From positions 250,501 to 314,500 of the forward strand of contig NC_134676.1 of the NCBI RefSeq assembly GCF_030463565.1: a stretch of DNA of 64,000 nucleotides, in the 5' to 3' direction. The stretch comes from Pelecanus crispus. Lineage: Eukaryota; Chordata; Aves; Pelecaniformes; Pelecanidae. How positions within the stretch are numbered: position 1 is the stretch's first letter; every line of letters starts with the position of its first letter. Positions 34,290 through 44,084 of the stretch are shown here, one piece after another. Made by a program: the position numbers and the translations under genes. Below the pieces are notes generated by a model that saw only the letters and a list, made by a program, of their open reading frames with translations, had not been told where the DNA came from and did not search any database.

Positions 34290-35290
34290 AGTGCTATCTA
34301 CCAGCGCCGTACCCCGCCGCGGCAGCCGGTCAGCTAACGCGCAGGGTACGCGACCGATGCGGGCAAGAACAACAGACGGGCACGAAGCTCGAAACCCGCC
34401 GTGCCCCGCAGGGAGCAGCAGGCCGCGCTCCCGCCATGCCCGCCTCAGAGCGCCGCCGGAGCCGCGGCCGCTTCCCCGCTGCGGCTGGGAGGCGGCGGCG
34501 GGGCTGGCGGGCCCCGGCCCCGGTAACGCCCCGCCGGTGCCGCAGCCTCCCGGGAAAGGCCCCGAACGCCCAGCCCTCCCCGGGGCTGAGGCCACCGCCA
34601 CCGCTCGCGGCGCGCTGGGGACCGTGACGACAAACACACGCGGCTCCGGCCCGGCCCGGCCCGGCCCGGCCGAGGCCCCGCCCCTCCCACCGGCCCCGCC
34701 CCCCACCGAGGCCCCGCCCCTCCCACCGGCCCCGCCCCCCACCGAGGCCCCGCCCCTCCCACCGGCCCCGCCCCGCAGAGGCCCCCCCTCTCGGAGGCCC
34801 CGCCCCCAGTCACCCCGCCCCGCCCCTCCCATCCGTGGGGCGAGGGCGCCGCCTGCTGGAGGCGGAGGGAGCCCCAGGCCCGCGGGCCCCGCGCTGCGCG
34901 GAGCGGCCCGGCCGGCCCCGCTCGGCCGGGGTTGGGGCTGGGAGGGACCCTTGGCTCGCCCGGGGCCTTTAGCGCCTCGGCGACGACCCGTGCGCTTGGC
35001 AGATCGTCCGCAGAGCGCGGTTACCTTGTGCGAAAGCGGGCGTTTGGCTCATTCACCGCTTCCTCTGTTCGCCGTTTCGCAGAACGGTGGCGGCGAGGCG
35101 GGGCCTCTGGAGGACCCTTGCCCACCGCCCTGCTCAAGCGGGGTCACCTGGGACCGGTTGCCAGCACCGTGCCCGGGCGGCTTTCGAACACCCCCAAGGA
35201 GGGGGGGCTCCACCGCCGCCCCGGGGACCCGGCGGCAGCGCTCGGGCACCCTCACGGTGGCACCGTGTTTCCTGGCGTTCATGGGAACCT
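34290..35290. promoter_or_regulatory. Orphan CpG island between RAX and GRP
   Basis: About 1 kb of very GC- and CpG-rich DNA with many GCCCCGCCCC (SP1/KLF-type) boxes, far from the start of any recognised gene: about 7 kb after RAX and 1.5 kb beyond the 3' end of GRP. It includes a GGCCC pentamer run (34643-34671) and a 36-bp tandem repeat. It could promote a non-coding or GRP-antisense transcript. No coding exon is recognisable; the long open frames on both strands are GC-driven. Its right end overlaps a CR1 element. Confidence 0.6.
34672..34774. repeat. 36-bp tandem repeat, about 2.9 copies, made of SP1-type boxes
   Basis: Units start with GAGGCCCCGCCCCTCCCACC at 34672, 34708 and 34744. 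The first two are identical over 36 bases and the third matches for 31. A degenerate fourth follows to about 34805. Each unit holds two GCCCCGCCCC-like boxes. Confidence 0.9.
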
Positions 35291-35610
35291 CCCGTGTTCC
35301 AGCTGGTGCCCACCGCCTCTGGTCCTGGCACTGGGGATCACTGGAAAGAGCCAGGCCCTCTCTTCTTTATCCCCGCCCCTCCAGGTATTTACACACATTG
35401 GCAAGACCCCCCCGAGCCTTCTCTTCTCCAGGCCGAACAGTTGCAGCCTTTCCTGGTAGGAGAGATGCTCCAGCCCTTAATCATCTTTTGTAGCTCTTTG
35501 TTGGACTCTCTCCAGTTTGTCCGTGTCCCTTTTATACTGGGATGCTCGGAACTGGACCCAGAACTGCAGGGGTGGCCTCGTCAGTGCCGAGCAGTGCCAC
35601 GTCTTTATCC
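35075..35610 (-). mobile_element. CR1 LINE 3' fragment whose end has become CpG-rich
   Basis: On the + strand the copy reads, in reverse, the avian CR1 3' region: CCTGCTCAAGCGGGGTCACC, CGGCTTTCGAACACCCCCAA, TTTCCTGGCGTTCATGGG, then TTCTCTTCTCCAGGCCGAA and CTCTCCAGTTTGTCCGTGTC. The element's 3' end is at about 35075 (CGCAGAACGG for the usual CACAGAATGG). From 35075 to about 35290 many CA/TG and AT positions of the family are CG or GC. From 35290 to 35610 the copy looks normal. It is 5'-truncated, as most CR1 copies are, and codes for nothing. Confidence 0.9.
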
Positions 35611-35728
35611 AGACCTGCCTCTCCTGCTCCCTGTTGAGCTGTGCATGGACGGATGCTTCCTGTCGCCCTTACAGTCTGGTCTGTCAGCCCTCTCCTTTGA
35701 GGAAAGCTGGCAGCACATCATCTCCTTA

Positions 35729-35990
35729 TAGAATAGAATCATCGAATCGTTTAGGTTGGAAAAGACCTTTAAGATCATCCAGTCCAACCATTAACCTACA
35801 CTGCCAAGTCCACACTAAACCAATCAAGGGTAGACCAGACTGAACCATGTCCCAAAGTGCCACCTCTGCCCGTTTTTTGAACACTTCCAGGGATGGGGAC
35901 TCCCCCACCTCTCTGGGCAGCCTGTTCCAATGCTCGACCACCCTTTCCGTGAAGGGGCCTCTGATGGTGTGCCTGTCCAGAAAACTACGT
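35729..35990 (-). mobile_element. CR1 LINE 3' fragment, adjacent and same orientation
   Basis: Starts with the CR1 tail in reverse (ATAGAATCATCGAATCG), followed by TTTAGGTTGGAAAAGACCTT, TAAGATCATCCAGTCCAACC and TCTGGGCAGCCTGTTCCAAT. It is 5'-truncated near 35990. The tail resembles the + oriented copy at 47560-47645, which suggests the same subfamily. Confidence 0.9.
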
Positions 35991-36424
35991 GTGAGCAAGG
36001 AGAGGAGCATTGTTCAGCTATAGCAGCCCCACAAAAGCTGTCATGAGCTTGTTCTGCTGGGAGGCAATGTTCTTCCTTCAGTCTCATGTGGACACACAAA
36101 TGGTACTGGACCTGCGAACGCAAGGTTAGGAGCGTGTGGTGGGAGCGTGCTGAGCTGCCGCATCGCCTCCGAGTCAAAACAAGGAGGCAGAGCATCTTTC
36201 AGCAGATCTCCCTGCAGCCTGCATGTGAAAGTGCATCACATGCTCTTGGCCCATCGAGACCTTGGTAAGGCAGCGTCAGCTTCCCTCTACTGAAAAAAAT
36301 TACAGACCAGGGAGCAATTCAAGAAGAAGAGCTTCAGTGGAAAATGAATCATTCTGTTGTTTCTTTGTTACTAGCTGTGGCACAGCCAATTTCCATTTTA
36401 TTAACTCAAATAAAAGTATAAACT
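35991..36424. other. Short intergenic stretch before the GRP 3' end
   Basis: Nothing recognisable; moderately AT-rich with no repeat I can name. Confidence 0.5.
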
Positions 36425-36431
36425 CAGCCTT

Positions 36432-36450
36432 TTTATTTGTACTATTTATT
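36432..36450 (-). terminator. GRP: GRP poly(A) signals (two AATAAA on the - strand)
   Basis: TTTATT on the + strand at 36432-36437 and 36445-36450 gives two AATAAA hexamers for GRP, about 330 bases after its stop codon. No nearer hexamer is seen, so a 3'UTR of roughly 350 bases is expected. Confidence 0.55.
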
Positions 36451-36771
36451 GCGAATGTTGAAATGCCATGTAGTTTCGAACTAAGAGATGAACTGATTAG
36501 ATAGGTAAGTCATCTAATTAATTGGAAGACCCTTCCGTGACAATTATATATATCAAAGCCATTCAAGTGAGAAAAATGCAACCTTGAAAATGAAGTAGAG
36601 AGTTTAGTAATTGCTGAAACATACAAGAATATGTGTATTCAGATATTTTACACAAAGGAAATCTTGTTTACAGAAAAGAGACCTTGTTGATTATCTGATA
36701 CAATCAAGTGCTTGTGAAATATAGTCTCTTACAGAAAGTATTCCATTTCTTCACGCTTTAGAGACCTTCTT

Positions 36772-36825
36772 TCAGCTTGGAGTGCTCTCTTTCATATTCA
36801 CAACTTGAACCAGATAGTCCATCAT
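36772..36825 (-). CDS. GRP: GRP exon 3 (C-terminus)
   Basis: Codes 17 residues, MMDYLVQVVNMKESTPS, then TGA. The acceptor is CTTTTTATTAG|AT. It is too short to appear as a free open frame; it was found by matching the known avian GRP tail. Confidence 0.93.
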   Translation of the reverse strand: MMDYLVQVVNMKESTPS

Positions 36826-39800
36826 CTAATAAAAAGAGAAAAGTATTATTTATAGACCAGTCCTGAAAAAAATCATTCACTAAGTTAATAAGCCTAATAT
36901 ACATCTGCTCTGTGTATTCACATAATAAACACATTCCTAATAATCGTTCCAAACCAGACCTCATTTGTCTTGGTTAGCGCAATAACCGACTGCCAAAGTA
37001 TGACTGAAGTAATTCGCCCACATAATTCTCTCTGCCATCTCATTTATATAGTGTTTCATTAGTGTTAAAAAGCCAAGTCATAGAAACAATTTAAAGCTTA
37101 TTTTCCAACTTACTTTTACACTTAGACCAACATGCAGGAGAGATTTCCCTTCTGATCTTTAACTACTTTAGCTGTAATTTATTCACAGAATAAAGAGCAG
37201 GCAAGCTCTTCGTTTGCCTGGTATTAAGTGAAAACAGAAGAAAATAACTCAGGTGCACCACCCTAAGCCTAATTCCCAGAACTATTATGCTCATCTCTTT
37301 GGCTTTTAGACTATTTGTGTGTTACAGCACTTTCCCTACTCCGGGCAAGTCTTTTAGAAAGAATTTTTTTTAATTCTTGAGAAATGTACAGCACAGTGCG
37401 AGCATTAGTGGTGAATAATGCACTGACTGAATTTGAGCTAATACACAAGACCCTGAATTGAGTTGCCCGAGGTACGTATCTGTATTTACTTCTGCAGCCT
37501 TTAGCTTTGGGGATTTCAGACCTTAAACTTAAAAATTTAAATTAAATCAGCTAAATTTGAAAGAGTCCATGAAACAAAGTCCTCATAGTACATTTCTTCC
37601 CAACGCAGCCTGTCTTTATGTTCAGTAGATGGGAACATAAGGTTGCACACACAGAGAGACAGACTCCTCGTGGTTAGCATCTCTGCAAGTGCGTACTCAG
37701 CCTAGGAGAATTACAGCCCCCTCGCCGGGGATACGGTCTTGGGACAGCTATTCCATCAGCTGACAGTAGGGTTCACGATCTACCTTTCTTTGGGCACATT
37801 TCAGTCCCGCATTCTAACAGGCCATTTCACAGTGAATAGCAACCCACTGGAAATACGGTGTCTGGTTCCTCCTGGAATTAGTCTCTATTTCAAATGCAAA
37901 CACAATACAGCTGGGAAAGTATTTAATGCCAAGTACAAGCTTCTCATATGCGCTGCATCATCATCGCCAGTTTACTCTACCTGGCCATCTCCCACCGAGG
38001 CAGGTAGCTACATTCATCATTCCTGTACATGGACACCTTCATTAGCTGTGGTACAGCAGCACCTTAAACGAAGGTGTTGTCTAACCAAAGTGTGTGCAAC
38101 ACGGAACCCCTCACATCCAGAAAAATCTACAGAATCAAAATCCAAAGGTCATTTATGCTCTTGTATCGCTGTGTACATGTATGACTGAATTTCATATGTA
38201 TACCAGAATTCCACCTTTATAAACAAACAAAGCCTCCTTTATTAAAAATAACAATTGTCATTATTTAAATGTTTAGGAAACTATCACAACGCTCAAAAAA
38301 GTAAAGCACATTCCTTTTGATCTTCAGGCCGTCTTCATCTGGAAGGCAGATCTCAAAAAGATATATAGTTTAACTTTCAGGTGCTGGGTTTTTACTTTCT
38401 GAAGCCAAAGAAAAACTATACATCGTATCTTACCTAGGCTGCATGCAATCAGGTATTTGTGTCCAACAGTAGGAAAGCACAGGTTAAGTACTACTTTCAT
38501 GAGTATGTTTTATGTCAGGATGGAGACAAAGTAACTGTTGAATGCTGGAAATCAAAGGTTCTATGGCACAATGAGGTTCTGCGGTTTGTCATGTATCTTA
38601 GTCACATGAAAGACATGGGGTTTTTTACTAATCATTGGAGAAATCTGGATATTTAAGGCAATAATCTCATTATTCCACGTATATGTTCAATGTCTGAGCA
38701 GAAAAATGTGGATATTAATTTAGGGTAAAAGTACATACATATGGATATGATTCAACTTACCAGAGGCAACTTTCAGCCTTTCTAAGTACCATTTATTACA
38801 AGATATTTTTAGAAGTCAAAATATTTCCCTCTATACATAGCATAATGGAATTTGCTCATCTAATTTGATTACAAAGCTGCACACTGCAGAGCTGAAGATG
38901 AGATAAATAGTTTCCTTTTTAGATAGTATTAATCACAGTTATTGTAAACATCACTGTCATAAAGCCATAGCCAGAAAGAAACCTATGGACAGCGTTCATA
39001 TCAGTGGTGTAAGAGACTTAAACCATGGCTTAATTTAATGGGTAAATTTTTACCCATATTCAAGCCAGAAACAAAGTATTCACTGACTTGACTGCACCAG
39101 GATTTCAGGAGGGAATCTAGGCTGAAGTTAGCCCAGGAATATTAACTACATCATATTACAGTGGACTGCGGGAAGAACAAAATATTCCCATTAATGTCTT
39201 TAAGGGGGTGTATTAATCTTTTTTATTCTATTTCAATGTCACCCAAAGGAATTCTGCAGCTGTATCACCATTACTGTACCTGATGCATTATAAAGAAAGG
39301 AGTTTTCTAGTAAATTCTACAATTACGTTATTTAGACCCCGATTACTTTCTGTAAAACCTCACTGATACCCTTCCAAGTGTATTTTATAGGATTTTGCAA
39401 AAGAATAGGGGTGAATCTGTTCCAAAGACTTGTTATCTTGTGAAATAGTGCTAAGTACGTTAACTTGAGGGAAGAAGAGGTGGGTCCCAGGCACACATTA
39501 CAGCTTATCAGTAGCCACAGGCTCATTTTGCAGGACCACAAACGACCACAGTAGCGGCCAGCACCATCAGCTGGCGGGAAAAGACTCGCAGGAGACAAAG
39601 CCAGCGCTGGGAACAGAAGAAACTCTCCAACGTGGCTGCCCTGTCCACCAACGGGCAGCACCTCACAGGCCAGACACGATGGTGACGGCCAGAACAGCGG
39701 CAACCGCGGGGGACAGGCAGTATGGTGTGGCTTTACAGACAATAAATACCCTTTGCCCTCTTCCTGCCCTCCGTACTCACACCTGCTTTTCACACTAGTT

Positions 39801-42427
39801 TCTCTGTGCTGAGTTAACACACAACTTGGCGCTGGTGTGGTCATCTGAGAGTGAAGCGCTAGAAAAGAAAAGAATGGAACAACCAAGCAACGCGAAGGGA
39901 ATCCAGACACTAAAATCTGCTTAATGCTTGCTGAGTTTATGCCCAGTAGCAAATTAATTCATAAAAAATACAGTCTGTGAGTGACAATCTGTAATCAAGA
40001 GTAGAGGCTTATTTTACTGAATGACTAGCGCACAAGATGCATTTCTGCTACTTTTCTGGACAATCCGCAAGTTAGAGGAAGCTGCTATGTTACTATAAAA
40101 CGAAATTTGAATATCTAGAGTGCTTTTACAGGTTTTATCTTACTTACATCTTTCCAACTGCTATTGTCATCTGTCTCCCAGGTGTTCCTGGTATACCAGG
40201 GAAGCCCTCCTTTTAAAAAGTGAGCACTTTTATTTTCATTTCCTTCCAGCAGCCGTAGCAAATATTTTGAGATTTCTTCCCACTGCAGATAGTCTTCCAG
40301 CTGCTTGATATTTTCAGGTAATGCTGAAAACGGGGTCTTGTTTTCTTCTTCATAAGCATAAGGAAAATCTCCAGTGCTCTTTTTCCCCATTAAATGTCCT
40401 GTGACAACAATGACAGTAGCACAAAATTAACCAAAACAGGTACAGATTTGATTGTTCAACCGCCGGCTGGAAGTTGTTGTTGTCTGGCAGTATGGAAAGG
40501 AGGGAAGGGAAGGGGATTAGATGATGTCAAACCATTAGATGAAGCACAACTGGGACTGCAGATTTTGTCACAGCATCACACTCAATTAATTTCCTCTGTC
40601 TTATGCTACATTGTCAGAGAAAATGTTGCTGAGATCGGGGCAGAGATAAGCAAGGATTTTGCCTGCAGCTAGGGAGAGGCACCTGGTAAGATTTGCTGGA
40701 ATACAAGTGGATGGAGAAGGATGGAGAAGCTGTCAGTTTTAGACTTCCTCTGCCTTGACACGGGATGTAGGAACTGTAGCGTAAGCCTGTGTTCCAGTGC
40801 TGTGCTAGGAGCTAAACTGGATGCACTTTTGGTATGCCACGCTTTACTGTCATCAAAATGAAATCACAGCGGGCTTTAGGCTGCAAAGGAGGCTACTGGG
40901 AAGGAGAAGGGGAGAGACAGCACCGCAGGAGCCTGCTCCAGGCTGAGCGCCCCAGGGCCCCGGCTGGGACCGGGCTCCCCAAGGTGCTGGCTGCACCCTG
41001 GGGTGCTGGGGAGCTCGTGGCTCCCGCCCAGCCGCCCTGGGCTTGGGTCTGGGCTCCTGCACCCACGAAGCGAGGCAGTGGCAGGAGACATAAACATGCC
41101 AGGGGGAGCGGGGAGAGTCGCGTTACCCCGCACCCTCTGCCCCGCACAAGCGCAGGGTGCTGCGGCGGAGGCCGACGGTGGCCCGGGGCGCGGGCTGCTT
41201 CCGCGGCAGCGCAGCTCCGCTCCCGATGCTCGGGAGACCCCCGGTAGCGAGCTGCCTGCAGCAGCCGGCCCGCTCCTGCAGAGGGGCTGCCGGGCCCCGG
41301 GGAGCGCCCTGCCTGTCCCTGCTCTGCGCTGCCCGTCCCTGCCTGCCCGTCCCGTCCCTGCCCGTCCCGTCCCTGCCCGTCCCTGCCTGCCCTGCCCTGC
41401 CCATCCCGTCCCGTCCCTGCCCGCCCGGTCCCAGCTCTGCCCTGCCCGTCCCTGCCCTGCCCAACCCGGCCCTGCTCTGCCCTGCCTGCCCGTCCCATCC
41501 CTGCTCTGCCCTACCTGCCCTGCCCATCCCGTCCCTGCCCGTCCCGTCCCTGCTCTGCCCGTCCCTGCCTGCCCGTCCCGTCCCTGCCTGCCCTGCCCGT
41601 CCCTGCCCTGCGCTGCCCGTCCCGTCCCGTCCCTGCCTGCCCTGCCCTGCCCTGCCCGTCCCGTCCTGTCCCTGCCTGCCCTGCCCGTCCCGTCCAGCCC
41701 GTCCGACGCTGGCAGCTCCGAGGCAGCGCCCGTCGGGGACGCGCTCGTTCCGCGCCGTCGGCTCCGGGGCGCCCGGCGCCGGCAGCAGAAGAGCGGCCCG
41801 GGCCGGGGGACGAGCCGGGCTGCTCCGTGCGGGGCCACGGCCGGGACCCCCGGGGCCGCCCGCCGCGCCTGGAGCCGAGCGGCACCGGCGGGCCCCCCGG
41901 CAGCGGGAGGCGGCGGGCGCAGCTCCGCACGCCCGGCTCCCGCTGCGAGCGCACCGGCGGGCTGCCCCAGCAGCGGCCGCTCCTCCTCCCCGCCGGTGCG
42001 CTCGCCGCGGCCCTCCGCCCCGGCCCGGCACCGCGGCCGCCGCCGGCGGCAGCCCGCTGAGGGGCAGCGCAGCCGGCCCGGGAGGCGCGGGGGGCCGCCG
42101 CATCCCTGCCGTCCCGGCACGGAGAGCCGCCGTCGGGGCGGCGCGGCGCCGGGCGGGGCGAGGCGCGGCCGGGGGCCGGGCGCGGGGAGGGTAGGGCCGG
42201 GGCGGCGGCGGCGCGGCCCGGCGGGGTGGGGAGGGGGCGGGCGGGCTGCCGGGCAGCGGCGGGCGGGACGGGGACTTACCCACAGCCCAGTGGCTGCCGC
42301 GGGGGTAGATCTTGCTGAGCGCGGGGGAGCCGCCGGGCTGCAGCGGGGCCGCCCCGCCCTGCGCCGCCAGCAGCGCCAGCGCCAGCAGCGGCAGAGCCCC
42401 GGGCCGCCGCGGGCCGCCGCCGCCCAT
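36772..42427 (-). CDS. GRP: Gastrin-releasing peptide precursor, complete in three exons, 150 aa
   Basis: GRP is a secreted bombesin-family neuropeptide acting on the G-protein-coupled receptor GRPR in gut, lung and brain. Exons on the - strand are 42280-42427, 40148-40398 and 36772-36825. Residues 1-26 form a signal peptide with a hydrophobic core (ALPLLALALLAA). The 27-residue mature peptide, 27-53, runs from APLQPGGSPALSK to the bombesin-type end GSHWAVGHLM, followed by G54 (amide donor) and K55-K56 (cleavage). Neuromedin C would be residues 44-53. The rest (57-150) is the pro-peptide extension, ending NMKESTPS. Compared with chicken GRP as I recall it, Ser38 replaces Thr and the last exon reads MMDYLV for MVDYLL. 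Intron positions match mammalian GRP. Confidence 0.97.
36826..40147 (-). other. GRP: GRP intron 2
   Basis: A 3.3-kb AT-rich intron. An opposite-strand open frame at 37739-38188 (149 codons) and a - strand frame at 39332-39952 have no recognisable motifs, and I take them as chance. No repeat family is identified. Confidence 0.6.
40148..40398 (-). CDS. GRP: GRP exon 2 (amidation signal and pro-peptide)
   Basis: Begins by completing Gly50, then HLMGKKSTGDF, and ends SSWKD. Acceptor TTGTCACAG|GA and donor GAT|GTAAGT. It carries the amide-donor glycine and the Lys-Lys cleavage site. Confidence 0.96.
40399..42279 (-). other. GRP: GRP intron 1
   Basis: A 1.9-kb intron whose half nearest exon 1 (40950-42279) is CpG island and contains the G-rich minisatellite at 41308-41703. 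Several long open frames on both strands cross it; they come from the GC-rich repeat and are not genes. Confidence 0.7.
41308..41703. repeat. C-rich minisatellite in GRP intron 1 (CCTGC/CCGTC units)
   Basis: About 400 bases built from CCTGC, CCGTC and occasional shorter units in irregular order. On the GRP sense strand this is GGGCA/GGGAC, with dozens of GGG runs one or two bases apart. Open frames through it read GRAGRDG-type repeats in every frame. Confidence 0.9.
42280..42427 (-). CDS. GRP: GRP exon 1 (signal peptide and most of the active peptide)
   Basis: Codes residues 1-49 plus one base. The ATG (42427-42425) is the first in-frame one downstream of the TATA box. The donor reads GTGG|GTAAGT and splits the Gly codon of WAVG. 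Confidence 0.95.
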
Positions 42428-42438
42428 CGTGCCGGTGC

Positions 42439-42470
42439 CGCTGCCGCCGCCGCCGCCGCCGCCGCCGCCA
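42439..42470 (-). repeat. GRP: CGG/GGC trinucleotide repeat in the GRP 5'UTR
   Basis: About ten CCG units on the + strand, a dozen bases before the GRP ATG on the - strand, so the mRNA leader carries a GGC/CGG repeat. A second CCG run lies at 42531-42551 near the expected transcription start. Confidence 0.85.
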
Positions 42471-42556
42471 CCGAGCCGCCCTCCGCTGCGGGCCGGCTCC
42501 GGCTCCGGCTCCGTCTGGGCGAAGCGCTGCTGCCGCCGCCGCCGCCGCCGCCCCCC

Positions 42557-42563
42557 ATTTATA
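42557..42563 (-). promoter_or_regulatory. GRP: GRP TATA box
   Basis: TATAAAT on the - strand (ATTTATA on +) in an otherwise GC-rich stretch, 130 bases upstream of the ATG. A start site near 42530 would give a 5'UTR of about 100 bases. Confidence 0.75.
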
Positions 42564-43492
42564 CGGAGCCGGGAGCGGAGCCCCCGCGCCTGACGCCTCC
42601 TCACGGGGCCGGGGCTGCGGCCGCCCCCGGGCCCCCCGTGCCGCCGTCCTGCCTCCGGCGGGGGCGGGGGCCGCTGCCGGCAGCCCCGGCCCCCCCCGCC
42701 CGCCTCCCCGCCCCGGCGGGCTCCCGGCGGGGGGAGGCGAGGGGGTGCCGGCCCCGGGGCTGAGCCCTCCCGGCTGCCCTCCCCGCTGCTGCCCGCCCCG
42801 CTCCCGCTCGTCCCGCCCCGGCCCTCCCGCCCGCCCCGTCGGGCTGGCCCGGTCCCGTCGGCGCCGACCGTGCCTGGGCCGCCCCCCGTGCCTGCCCGCC
42901 GCGGCGCCGGGCCGCCCGGAGCCGGGCCCTGGGCGCTTTCCTGCCTCTGGGGAGAGCGGCCAGCGTTCCCATCAGGGTTATTTTCTCGCTTACATCCGGA
43001 AAACAGAAACTTCTGGGGAGTTCGTTCTCCCCTCCCGCTGCTCCGGGCGCTGCGCTGTCCCGCGTGGAAAGGGCTCAGGCTGCGGGCGCGGGGAGCCGGG
43101 GTGACTCGGTTACATTTCTCTTGCGGGAAGTATTCTTCTGAAGAAGAAGTTGCTGTGAAAATGAACCCATCTTCTGCACAGAAAGCATGAAAATGTTCAC
43201 AGAAGTGGTTTGCCGCTCTAGACTAAAATGACTGAACAGGTTGAAAAATTTTTACGAGATCTTATGGGAAAAAAAAAAAAGCTCCAGCATTTTTTTAAGC
43301 AGGAGGAATGGCTGTAAAACAACCAAACTCAAAGGAAAATATCACTTGAAACTCACTGAAATAGAACATCTTGTGCAAAGAGTTTCTTTTAATTTCCACT
43401 ATCACATAAATTTACTGTCACAGGTGACAATAATGTGACTCACAGATTTCAAGGCCTTTCTTCTTTCCTTGCACAGAGACCCTGTAAACTTT

Positions 43493-44084
43493 TGTAATGG
43501 TTTTGCCTGGGACAGAGTTAATTTTCTTCACAGTAGCTACTATGGGGCTATGTTTTGGATTTGTGCCGAAAACAGTGTTGGTACTACAGGGATGTTTTCG
43601 TTACTGTTGATCAGTGCTTACACGGAGCCAAGGTCTTTTCTGCTGCTCACCCCACCCCAGCAGCGAGCAGGCTGGGGGGCACAAGAAGTTGGGAGGGGAC
43701 ACAGCCGGGACAGCTGAGCCCAACCTACCCAAGGGGTATTCCATACCGTATGGCATCGTGCTCAGCATATAGAGCTGGGGGAAGAAGGAGGGGGAGGACA
43801 TTCGGAGTGATGGTGTTTGTCTTCCCAAGGCACCGTTACGTGCAATGGAGCCCTGCTGTCCTGGAGATGGCTGAGCACCCGCCTGCCCATGGGAAGCAGT
43901 GAATGAATTCCTTGGTTTGCTTTGCTTGTGTGCGCGGATTTTGCTTTCCCTATTAAACTGTCTTTATCTCAACCCATGAGTTTTTGCACTTTTACTTGTC
44001 CGATTCTCTCCCCCATCCCACTGCGGGCAGAGTGAGCGAGCAGCTGCATGGTGCTTAGTTGCTGGCTGGGGTTAAACCACAGCA
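43493..44084 (+). mobile_element. Solo LTR of an avian endogenous retrovirus (ERVL-like)
   Basis: A 592-bp fossil with TG...CA ends, bordered on both sides by the 5-bp duplication ACTTT (43488-43492 and 44085-44089), the size usual for ERVL-class integration. It has a TATA-like box (CATATAGAGC), a downstream ATTAAA poly(A) signal (around 43951) and the typical right end GCTGGCTGGGGTTAAACCAC. No gag, pol or env sequence adjoins it, so it is a solo LTR left by LTR-LTR recombination. It looks full-length. Intact flanking duplication suggests moderate rather than great age. The family assignment rests on my memory of similar bird LTRs. Confidence 0.85.

Larger units (their letters stand above)
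40950..43100. promoter_or_regulatory. GRP: CpG island at the GRP promoter
   Basis: CpG-rich DNA spans intron 1, exon 1, the TATA-containing promoter and about 500 bases upstream of it. Composition returns to AT-rich after about 43110. Confidence 0.8.

Noticed and set aside
34260-34420. A tRNA-like look (TAGCTGACCGG and TTCGAGC words on the - strand)
   Set aside because: The T-loop-like word lies on the wrong side of the A-box-like word, and no cloverleaf can be formed.
34291-35493. A 400-codon + strand frame in the orphan CpG island as a gene
   Set aside because: It runs through the 36-bp tandem repeat and into the CR1 element, so it cannot be a real protein.
37739-38188. A 149-codon + strand frame inside GRP intron 2
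   Set aside because: No domain, no conserved start or splice context, opposite strand within an intron.
40876-42763. Frames of 560 and 493 (-) and 586 (+) codons at GRP
   Set aside because: They arise from the intron 1 minisatellite and CpG island. Only the 49 codons of GRP exon 1 within the - frame are genuine.
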